Shown here piece by piece: positions 1-7,875 of a stretch of 11,196 nt of DNA (the first letter of the stretch is position 1; the number at the start of each line of letters is the position of its first letter). The stretch spans positions 1-11,196 of the forward strand of contig JAFEEK010000495.1 in NCBI GenBank assembly GCA_018241165.1, given 5' to 3'. The stretch comes from Pseudomonadota bacterium (GTDB lineage Bacteria; Pseudomonadota; Gammaproteobacteria; Xanthomonadales; Rhodanobacteraceae). The position numbers were made by a program, and so were the translations under genes. The notes beneath the pieces were generated by a model. The model made no database searches and was not told the origin of the DNA. It was given only the letters and a program-made list of their open reading frames with translations.

Positions 1-759
1 ACTGCATTCAAGGCCGGCCCGCTTGGCGCGCGCAAGCGCTGCGCCTGGGCCGAGCCCCTGCCGCTGGCGGAAGTGCGCGCGCTCGGCAAAGTCCTGCGCT
101 GCACGGTCAACGACATCCTGCTCGCGTGTGCGGCAGGCGCGCTGCGCGGCTATCTGCGCGATCTGGGCGAAGCGGTCGATGGCGTCACCATCCGCGCCAC
201 CGTGCCGGTGAATCTGCGTCCGCTGGAACATGCCAGGCAGCTTGGCAATCATTTCGGGCTGGTATTTCTGGATCTGCCGGTGGGTGAAGCGAACCCGCTG
301 CGGCGGCTGGAACTCATCGCTGCCTCGATGCGCGAACTCAAGCGCAGCAAGCAGGCTGCGCTCACGTTCGGCCTGCTCGCCGCGGTCGGCATGGCGCCGG
401 CCGGCCTGCAACGCATGGCGCTGGATCTGTTCAGCCGCAAGGCGACTACGGTTGCCACCAATGTTCCCGGCCCGAAAAAACCGCTGTATCTTGCCGGTGT
501 TGAAGTGAAGGAGCTGATGTTCTGGGTGCCGCAGAATGGCACCGTCGGCATGGGCGTGTCGATCCTGTCCTACAACGGCCGCGTGCATTTCGGCCTGATC
601 GCCGACCAAGGCCGCGTCGCCGATCCCGACGCGATCGCGCAGCGTTTCGCGTGCGAAGTGGAAAAACTGACCTTGCTGACGCTGATGGAAGACTGGGATG
701 GCGGAATCGGATCCGGCGACGCGGCGGCGACGCTGGATCGATTCGTGCGCGAGACATGA
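1..759 (+). CDS. Wax ester synthase/diacylglycerol acyltransferase (WS/DGAT), C-terminal part
   Basis: The frame is open from the first base of the window, so the gene begins upstream and only about 252 C-terminal residues are visible. WS/DGAT enzymes esterify fatty acyl-CoA to long-chain alcohols or diacylglycerol and make neutral-lipid storage droplets. The visible part matches the WS/DGAT C-terminal domain: a segment around TVNDILLA, then VPVNLRP followed by LGNHFG, then TNVPGP, and near the end a GVSILSYNG segment. The catalytic HHxxxDG motif lies in the N-terminal half, outside the window, so activity cannot be judged here. It ends at TGA 757-759. No clear neighbour on the lipid pathway is present. 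The family call is confident; the preferred substrate cannot be told. Confidence 0.9.
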   Translation, partial: TAFKAGPLGARKRCAWAEPLPLAEVRALGKVLRCTVNDILLACAAGALRGYLRDLGEAVDGVTIRATVPVNLRPLEHARQLGNHFGLVFLDLPVGEANPLRRLELIAASMRELKRSKQAALTFGLLAAVGMAPAGLQRMALDLFSRKATTVATNVPGPKKPLYLAGVEVKELMFWVPQNGTVGMGVSILSYNGRVHFGLIADQGRVADPDAIAQRFACEVEKLTLLTLMEDWDGGIGSGDAAATLDRFVRET

Positions 760-786
760 TTCCTCCGGTAACGCCGGCCGATCTTT

Positions 787-829
787 TTGTATGTACAATT
801 TCTTGACACGTACTGGATCGTGCATACAA
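787..829. promoter_or_regulatory. Candidate BrnA operator pair around the brnTA promoter
   Basis: TTGTATGTAC (787-796) recurs in inverted orientation as GTGCATACAA (820-829) with one mismatch. The centres are 33 bases apart, about three helical turns, so both would face the same side. The left copy also forms a local palindrome, TTGTA-TG-TACAA (787-798). The left copy lies upstream of the -35 box and the right copy covers the -10 box, as expected of an autorepressor. BrnA of Brucella is known to bind and repress its own promoter; its binding these sites is inference. Confidence 0.5.
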
Positions 830-830
830 T
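803..830 (+). promoter_or_regulatory. Sigma-70-type promoter of brnTA
   Basis: TTGACA (803-808, consensus -35) and TACAAT (825-830, one mismatch to the -10 consensus) are separated by 16 bases. The -10 box ends directly before the ATG at 831, so transcription should start near 837. That places the ATG upstream of the mRNA start. Confidence 0.75.
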
Positions 831-1115
831 ATGGCCGTGAACGTCGAGTTCGATCCCGTGAAGAACGAGCGCAACATTCGCGAACGCGGTCTTTCGTTCG
901 AGCGCGTTGTCGACTTCGATTTCGTGACAGCGGCGTTCGCAATGGATTCGCGCCGGGATTACGGCGAGGTACGCCACATCGCCGCCGGTTATCTGGACGG
1001 CCGGCTGCATGTCTTGTGCTTCGCGTTGAAACACGACGCGCTGCGCGTAATCAGTTTTCGCAAAGCCAATAAACGCGAGGCTAACCGCTATGGCAAACCG
1101 CAAACCCTTGATTGA
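831..1115 (+). CDS. brnT: BrnT family toxin
   Basis: A 94-codon DUF497/BrnT protein. BrnT is a RelE-like ribonuclease toxin that stops translation and is neutralised by BrnA. Family features seen: an N-terminal VEFDP followed by a KN..N..ERGLSFE segment, a central strand with a GEVRH..AGYLDGR pattern, and the C-terminal SFRKANKREANRYG motif. Length is normal. The ATG at 831 abuts the -10 box and has no Shine-Dalgarno sequence. The in-frame GTG at 837 falls at the predicted transcription start and gives the usual short N-terminus before EFDP, so translation is probably leaderless from 837. The gene overlaps brnA by 26 bases, the common toxin-first order for this family, and the pair should be co-transcribed and autoregulated. 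Confidence 0.92.
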   Translation: MAVNVEFDPVKNERNIRERGLSFERVVDFDFVTAAFAMDSRRDYGEVRHIAAGYLDGRLHVLCFALKHDALRVISFRKANKREANRYGKPQTLD

Positions 1116-1407
1116 CGACGACGGGGAAGTCCGCGAACTGGCGCGTGCGGATTTCCGCCGCTTCAAGCCTTTTTCCTCGTTGTCGAAGGATGTTCGGGAA
1201 AAGCTCTTGAGCGTACGTCGGCGGGGCCCGCAAAAAATGCCGACGAAAGAGCGAATCACCATCCGCCTGTCGGAGGAAGTACTTGTGCCGTTCCGCGACA
1301 GCGGCGATGGCTGGCAAACCCGCATGGATGCCGCGCTCGCCGACTGGTTGAAAACCCACTCGCCCAAAACCGGCAAGCGCCGCCCACGGCGCCTGGCTGG
1401 TGTTTGA
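1090..1407 (+). CDS. brnA: BrnA family antitoxin
   Basis: A 105-codon protein matching the BrnA antitoxin family: a basic, poorly structured N-terminal half, then a ribbon-helix-helix-like segment starting near residue 54 (RITIRLSEEVL), and the typical GDGWQTRMDAAL helix and short tail. BrnA binds and blocks BrnT, and the dimer binds DNA to repress the operon. The ATG lies inside brnT, 26 bases before the toxin stop, with GAGG (1076-1079) upstream as a weak ribosome site, so translation is probably coupled. The tail is rich in Arg/Lys. It converges on hicB with 34 bases between the two stop codons and no evident hairpin terminator. Confidence 0.9.
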   Translation: MANRKPLIDDDGEVRELARADFRRFKPFSSLSKDVREKLLSVRRRGPQKMPTKERITIRLSEEVLVPFRDSGDGWQTRMDAALADWLKTHSPKTGKRRPRRLAGV

Positions 1408-1441
1408 TCGCCATGGCCGAGAAGGGCTGACCCCGTTTCAT

Positions 1442-1867
1442 TTACCTGGCCGAGGTAACCCCGAGCGTCAATTTTCGTCCCATCGACTGCAACGCATCGG
1501 CGATTGCGTCGATCTTGCTCGCATGACCGAGATCGACGAGCCGAGTCACGGACTGTGGACTGGTGTGCAGCTTGCGAGCCAATTCCGCCGCGGTGATGTG
1601 CTGGTCGAGCATGGCATTCAACAAAAAAACCTTGGCTGCTGCGCTTGCCGGCAAGTCGATGCCGACCTGGCCGCGCTTTACGGGCGACGGCATGGGCACC
1701 GGGCGCTTGTCGCTGACGTAGAAATCCATCGCGGTCAGCAAGGCGTCCGCCGCCATTTCGACCGCTTCCTCGCGGGTTTCACCCTGCGTTAGCGCTTCCG
1801 GGATATCCGGGAATTTTACGAAAAAACCGTCGCCGTCGGATGCGATGATTGCGGGATACGTCAACAT
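1442..1867 (-). CDS. hicB: HicB family antitoxin
   Basis: A 141-codon protein close in layout to Escherichia coli HicB (138 residues). The N-terminal half is the partly degraded RNase H-like HicB fold, with the family signature FPDIPEALTQGETREEA near residues 19-35. The C-terminal half is a Xre-type helix-turn-helix around residues 90-120 (ITAAELARKL...VTRLVDLGH) used to bind its own promoter. It neutralises HicA. It is the second gene of hicA-hicB, starting 12 bases after the hicA stop with GAGG six bases before the ATG. The HTH type, rather than the ribbon-helix-helix type of HicB, is the one expected with the palindrome upstream of hicA. No damage is seen. Confidence 0.94.
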   Translation of the reverse strand: MLTYPAIIASDGDGFFVKFPDIPEALTQGETREEAVEMAADALLTAMDFYVSDKRPVPMPSPVKRGQVGIDLPASAAAKVFLLNAMLDQHITAAELARKLHTSPQSVTRLVDLGHASKIDAIADALQSMGRKLTLGVTSAR

Positions 1868-1879
1868 GATCTGCCTCGC

Positions 1880-2056
1880 TTATTGAATGCCTAGCTGCTT
1901 GATGATCGCCTTGCGCAGTCCCTCACCAAGCTGCTGACTCTGATGACGCGGCAGGGTCGTCTGTTTGCCCTTGTAATAGACCTTTGTGTGCTTCGCGCCT
2001 TCCTCGAAAGTTGCACCTTTCTGTGCAAGCCACTTGCGGAATTCGCTGATCTTCAC
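1880..2056 (-). CDS. hicA: HicA family mRNA interferase toxin
   Basis: A 58-codon protein with a GTG start at 2056; HicA toxins have a double-stranded-RNA-binding-like fold and cleave mRNA. The E. coli protein has the same length, and many positions look shared: the KISEFRKWL N-terminus, the predicted catalytic His23 in GAKHTK, TTLPRH in the middle, and a GLRKAIIKQLGI C-terminal helix. The start is supported by AGGGGA (2069-2064) seven bases upstream and by the promoter at 2111-2083. The open frame extends much further upstream, but there it only mirrors the flavoprotein gene. It is followed by hicB in the usual order, and both residues and length suggest an intact toxin. Confidence 0.93.
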   Translation of the reverse strand: MKISEFRKWLAQKGATFEEGAKHTKVYYKGKQTTLPRHQSQQLGEGLRKAIIKQLGIQ

Positions 2057-2082
2057 CGTCGCGTCCCCTGCACGATTGTGGA

Positions 2083-2111
2083 AACATAAACACTTTTGTT
2101 TATACGTGCAA
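2083..2111 (-). promoter_or_regulatory. hicAB promoter with palindromic operator
   Basis: A perfect inverted repeat, ATAAACA-CTTT-TGTTTAT (2086-2103), sits between a candidate -35 (TTGCAC, 2111-2106) and -10 (TATGTT, 2088-2083) spaced by 17 bases on the minus strand. Both boxes are only moderate matches. Transcription would start near 2076, about 20 bases before the hicA GTG. The HTH-type HicB is the likely binder of the palindrome. The palindrome is seen; its role is inferred. Confidence 0.6.
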
Positions 2112-2151
2112 CCCTCTGCAGGTTGCTTGTCTTCGGATTCCTGCGTTCGGA

Positions 2152-3342
2152 TCAAACCGCGCAACCCGCCGCGTGCCCCGACGCCCACGCCCACTGGAAG
2201 TTGTAGCCGCCCAGATGCCCCGTGACATCGACGACTTCGCCGACGAAATACAGGCCGGGGACGCGACGCGATTGCATTGTTGCGGATGAAAGCTCGTCGG
2301 TGTCGACGCCGCCGAGCGTCACTTCGGCGGTGCGATAGCCTTCGGTACCGCTGGCGACGATGGGCCAGTTTTTCAGGTCGACCGCTATCTGGATCAACTC
2401 CGCGTCTCGATACTGTTTCATCGGACGATTCGTGATCGTGGTTTCGCACAGGCGTTGCGCGAATCGCTTTGGCAGCCATTCGGCGAGTATCGTCTTCAAC
2501 TCGGACGCCGGTCGCTGCGCCTGCTGATCGCGTAACAGCGTCAGCGCATCGAGTTCCGGCAGCAGATCGATCGTCAACGCGTCGCGCGGCTGCCAGTACG
2601 ACGATATCTGCAGGATCGCCGGGCCGCTGATGCCGCGGTGCGTGATGAGCATCGCGCCGCGAAAACTCTGCGTGCCGCAGCGCGCTTCGACGGGCAGGGC
2701 GACACCGCTCAGATCCTGCCAGCGTTCAAGATGCGTGCCGCTCAAGGTCAGCGGCACCAGCGCGGCGCGTGTCGGCAGAACATCGTGGCCGAACTGACGC
2801 GCGATTGCGTAGCCGAATCCGCTGGCGCCCATGCTCGGAATCGACAGGCCGCCGCTGGCGACGACCAGCGCAGGCGCGGTGAATAAGCCCGAGTCCGTGC
2901 CGACGACAAAACCATCCGCGGTCTTGCGCACCGAGTCGATGGTGCAGCCGACGCGGATATCCACGCCCGCCGCCGCGCATTCGGCCAACAGCATTGCAAC
3001 GATCTGTTTCGAGGATTCATCGCAGAACAGTTGTCCCAACTCTTTCTCGTGCCAGGCGATGCGATGACGCTCGACCAGATCGATGAAATGCGCCGGCGTG
3101 TAGCGGGCGAGCGCCGATTTGCAGAAGTGCGGGTTGGCCGAGAGGAAATTGTCCGGCGTGGTGCCGGTGTTGGTGAAGTTGCAACGGCCGCCGCCGGACA
3201 TCAGGATTTTCTTGCCAACGCGATTGGCGCCTTCGAGCACGATCGCGCGCCGGCCGCGCTGGCCTGCTGTCAGCGCGCACATGAGACCGGCGGCGCCGCC
3301 GCCGGCAACCAATACGTCACAGGATCCGGGAATTAAATTCAC
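2152..3342 (-). CDS. BaiN/HI0933-family FAD-dependent oxidoreductase
   Basis: A 396-codon flavoprotein of the HI0933/YhiN family, near the usual length of about 400. Seen: the N-terminal dinucleotide-binding motif GGGAAG (residues 14-19), the family hallmark KKILMSGGGRCNFTN (about 44-58), and the C-terminal FVGEVVDVTGHLGGYNFQWAW segment that closes the FAD site. The physiological substrate of most members is unknown; one relative, BaiN, was linked to bile acid reduction, which should not be carried over here. The start is a GTG at 3342 that overlaps the stop of the upstream transporter gene (GTGA), which suggests translational coupling. The stop is 40 bases before the hicAB -35 box. Confidence 0.9.
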   Translation of the reverse strand: MNLIPGSCDVLVAGGGAAGLMCALTAGQRGRRAIVLEGANRVGKKILMSGGGRCNFTNTGTTPDNFLSANPHFCKSALARYTPAHFIDLVERHRIAWHEKELGQLFCDESSKQIVAMLLAECAAAGVDIRVGCTIDSVRKTADGFVVGTDSGLFTAPALVVASGGLSIPSMGASGFGYAIARQFGHDVLPTRAALVPLTLSGTHLERWQDLSGVALPVEARCGTQSFRGAMLITHRGISGPAILQISSYWQPRDALTIDLLPELDALTLLRDQQAQRPASELKTILAEWLPKRFAQRLCETTITNRPMKQYRDAELIQIAVDLKNWPIVASGTEGYRTAEVTLGGVDTDELSSATMQSRRVPGLYFVGEVVDVTGHLGGYNFQWAWASGHAAGCAV

Positions 3343-4754
3343 GCCCCCGCCCGCCGCGGCAGGCCGGCAAACATCAGCGAAGACAAGGTTGTCACGCCGC
3401 CGAGGATCAGCATGGTGGCGCGGAACGCGGCGATGTAGTGCTCGCCGCCGTGGGATCCGTGCAGGAATACCGCCATCAACAGCGACGCGAAGGCAATGCC
3501 GAAACTGATCGACAGGTTCTGGATCGTGCTCGTCATGCTCGATCCCATGCTTGCCTGCGTCGGCGACAAATCCACGAAACCGAGCGTGTTCATCGCCGTG
3601 TATTGCAGCGACATGACGAAGCCGTAGACGAACACCTGCACGCAGATCAGCCAGACCGGCGTTGCGTCGTGCAGGGTCGCGAACAGCATGATCAGGATGC
3701 CGGACAGCGCGGTGTTGTAGAGCAGCACGCGGCGGTAGCCCTGGTACTTGATGATCGTGCCGGCGAAAAAGCGCATCAGCAGCATCGCCACGGCCTGCGG
3801 CACCTGCAGCGCGCCGGCGACCAGCGCCGAGTAGCCGAATCCGACCTGGAACAGCAAGGTCAGCAGGAAGTAGATGCCGCCGACCCCCAGGCGCGTGGCG
3901 AATGCGCCGTTGAAGGCGATGCGAAAGCTGCGGATGCGCAACAGTTTCAGGTCCACGATCGGCGCGTGTGCGCGGCGGGCATGGCGCAGGTACAGCGCGA
4001 GCGCGGCGAAGGCGGCGATGCCGGCGAGAATGCCTTGCGCGTAACGGTTGTCCGATACCTGTTCCAGCGCCCAGGACAAGCCCCCCGCGCCGAGCGCGAA
4101 CAGCGCAAACCCCGGCATGTCCAGCCGTGAGCGCGGATCACCACGATAGTCGGGCATGAAGCGCCGCGCCATGAACAAGCCGATCAATCCGAACGGCAGG
4201 TTGACGAAAAAGATCATCCGCCACGACAGGTATTCGGAGAAGAATCCGCCCAGCAGCGGGCCGATGGCCGGGCCGATCAGTCCGGGAATCGTGGCGAATG
4301 CCATTGCATCGACGAATTCGGATTTGTCGAACGCGCGCACCAGCGCCAGGCGCCCGACCGGAATCATCATCGCGCCGCCGAAGCCTTGCACGATGCGCGC
4401 GGCGACCAGCATCCACAGGTTTTGCGCAAGTCCGCAGGCCAGCGAACCGAGGGTGAAAATCAGGATCGCCCACCAGAACACCGCGCGCGTGCCGTAGCGG
4501 TCGGACAGCCACGAACTCAAGGGGATGAACACCGCCAGCGCGAGCGTGTAGCTGGTCAGGGCAGTGCGCAAGTCCAGCGGCGCAATGCCCATGCCTGCCG
4601 CGATCGTCGGCGTCGCCGTGTTGACGATCGTCGAGTCGAGCATCTGCATGAAGAACGAAAACGCGATCAGCCACAGCAGCACGCGCTTGGCGCGGGCGTC
4701 GAGCACCGGGTCGGTGGCGAGGTTCGGGCTGGCTGCGGCGTCCATCGGCCGCAC
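3339..4754 (-). CDS. DHA2-family MFS drug efflux transporter, MdtD-like
   Basis: A 471-codon integral inner-membrane protein made of regularly spaced hydrophobic helices. DHA2-family signatures are visible: MLDSTIVNTATPTI in the first helix (about residues 38-51), the motif A loop LSDRYGTR (83-90), VQGFGGAMMIPVGRL (about 122-136), motif C GPAIGPLLGG (161-170) and SWRMIFFVNLPFG (177-189). These enzymes export drugs or metabolites by proton antiport. Overall it most resembles E. coli MdtD/YegB, which has the same length, but the substrate cannot be told. The start may be GTG 4754 or ATG 4745; neither has a good Shine-Dalgarno sequence. It begins 18 bases after the TPR-like gene and overlaps the flavoprotein gene by 4 bases. 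No periplasmic adaptor gene is next to it. Confidence 0.9.
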   Translation of the reverse strand: MRPMDAAASPNLATDPVLDARAKRVLLWLIAFSFFMQMLDSTIVNTATPTIAAGMGIAPLDLRTALTSYTLALAVFIPLSSWLSDRYGTRAVFWWAILIFTLGSLACGLAQNLWMLVAARIVQGFGGAMMIPVGRLALVRAFDKSEFVDAMAFATIPGLIGPAIGPLLGGFFSEYLSWRMIFFVNLPFGLIGLFMARRFMPDYRGDPRSRLDMPGFALFALGAGGLSWALEQVSDNRYAQGILAGIAAFAALALYLRHARRAHAPIVDLKLLRIRSFRIAFNGAFATRLGVGGIYFLLTLLFQVGFGYSALVAGALQVPQAVAMLLMRFFAGTIIKYQGYRRVLLYNTALSGILIMLFATLHDATPVWLICVQVFVYGFVMSLQYTAMNTLGFVDLSPTQASMGSSMTSTIQNLSISFGIAFASLLMAVFLHGSHGGEHYIAAFRATMLILGGVTTLSSLMFAGLPRRAGA

Positions 4755-4772
4755 ACTATACCCGGGGAATGT

Positions 4773-5615
4773 TTATGCGAGCTGAGCCTTCGCCCACTCC
4801 GAATCCAATCGTTCCATCGCATCGCGCGGTTTGAGTCTGGCCGCCTTGTCGAAGGCTGCGGCGGCATCGTCTTCGCCCTTGTCGCCGCGCAGGAGCATCT
4901 GCGCGTTGCCGTATTCGATCCAGGCGATGGGCGAATCCGGCGTCAGTTTGAGCGCTTCCTTGAGCTGTTTTTCGGCTTCAGCCGCGCTGGCGCCGTAGGT
5001 CAGCTTCGCCAGCATGCCGCCGACCTTGCCGACGATTTCGGCGTTGTACAAACCGAGCGCGGTGCGCGCCTCGGCGTGCTTTGGCGCGAGCTTGAGCGCG
5101 GCATCGAGCGACGACTTCACTTTGCCCGCGATGCCTTGCGCCAGCGCCTGCGCGACCGACAGGCACTGGCTGTAGCGGCCCAGCGCAAACGCGCGGCGAT
5201 AGTGGCTGTTGGCCTCGCCGGGCAGGGCTGCGATGGCGTCATCGGCAAGTTCAGCCAATGCCGCATAACGCGCGAGCTTGTCCTTGTCGGATTTGAGCAA
5301 ATACGTCGCGTGGATTCCTCCGGCCTTGATCGCGACCGATGCGCCGAGCGCGCCGAGCGCGACGCCGGCATCGTGCGCCTGCTGGAAATCCCCGCGATGA
5401 AACGCGCGCCAGGCGTCCTGCAACTTCTCCGCTGTTTTGTCGGCGTCCTTGCCGAGCCTGGGGTTGGCCTTGAGCAGTTTCGCGAGGTGTTTCTCGTCCG
5501 GATAGGGTTCCAGGTCCCCTGCGTGAAGTTGCTTCCAAGACTTGGCGAGCTTGTCGCCGGCGTAGTCGAATGCCTTGTCCGGATGCGGGAACGGCGCCCA
5601 GTTCGATTTGGCCAT
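4773..5615 (-). CDS. TPR-like repeat protein of unknown function
   Basis: A 280-residue, Ala-rich, probably all-helical cytoplasmic protein with no signal peptide or membrane segment. The ATG at 5615 is chosen over a farther in-frame start because GAGGAA lies five bases before it and the protein then starts MAKSNWAPFPHP. Helical pairs with TPR spacing are visible near residues 155-180 (AALKLAPKHAEARTALGLY) and 215-260 (LKEALKLTPDSPIAWIEYG, then AAAAFDKAARLKPRD). TPR repeats usually bind other proteins. I recognise no specific family member. It is the first gene of the minus-strand run with the transporter and flavoprotein and is divergent from ligA across 55 bases, where TATGCT (5645-5640) is a possible -10 box. 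Confidence 0.72.
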   Translation of the reverse strand: MAKSNWAPFPHPDKAFDYAGDKLAKSWKQLHAGDLEPYPDEKHLAKLLKANPRLGKDADKTAEKLQDAWRAFHRGDFQQAHDAGVALGALGASVAIKAGGIHATYLLKSDKDKLARYAALAELADDAIAALPGEANSHYRRAFALGRYSQCLSVAQALAQGIAGKVKSSLDAALKLAPKHAEARTALGLYNAEIVGKVGGMLAKLTYGASAAEAEKQLKEALKLTPDSPIAWIEYGNAQMLLRGDKGEDDAAAAFDKAARLKPRDAMERLDSEWAKAQLA

Positions 5616-5658
5616 GGGAATTCCTCGTTGCGATGCGCAAGCATAGCGTGGCTGCGGG

Positions 5659-7752
<2,094 letters not shown>

Positions 7753-7754
7753 CG

Positions 7755-7784
7755 CCTTCTCCCCCAATCTCGATTGAGTTGGAG
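7755..7784. repeat. Eroded copy of the hairpin repeat next to the ligA stop
   Basis: Three bases after the ligA stop, a pyrimidine run (CTTCTCCCCC) is followed by CAATC-TC-GATTG (7765-7776) and then a purine run ending GGAG. The layout, pyrimidine arm, small loop, purine arm, matches the clear repeats at 7822 and 8200, but the outer arms no longer pair well. It could also act as a weak terminator for ligA. Confidence 0.35.
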
Positions 7785-7821
7785 TTGGCTCACGCGGCGC
7801 GACGCGACTCGGCGCTCTTTT

Positions 7822-7869
7822 CTCCCTCTCCCCCAAGCAAGCTTGGGGGAGAGGGGTGGGGTGAGGGGG
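7822..7869 (-). repeat. Hairpin repeat, left copy (inverted relative to right copy)
   Basis: A perfect 14-base stem (arms 7824-7837 and 7842-7855) closes a CAAG loop, followed by the flank GTGGGGTGAGGGGG. Read on the minus strand, the flank becomes CCCCCTCACCCCA and the whole unit aligns with 8200-8246 except for the loop, the loop-proximal stem pairs and one flank base. Similarity also extends outward to a CGCTCT/AGAGCG hexamer (7813-7818). The purine flank lies just before the TTG start at 7876. Confidence 0.88.
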
Positions 7870-7875
7870 TGATGT

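Noticed and set aside
765..788. CCGG-TAACG-CCGG plus TTTTT as a terminator of the WS/DGAT gene
   Set aside because: The stem is 4 bases and the T run begins 6 bases after it, so it is too weak to call.
2108..2126. GCAACC/GGTTGC hairpin after the flavoprotein gene as a terminator
   Set aside because: The stem is only 6 bases with a 7-base loop and no T run follows on the minus strand. It also overlaps the hicAB -35 box.
2057..2479. A longer N-terminus for hicA (199-codon frame)
   Set aside because: The extra part mirrors the flavoprotein gene in another frame. The GTG at 2056 has a good ribosome site and promoter and gives the normal 58-residue HicA.
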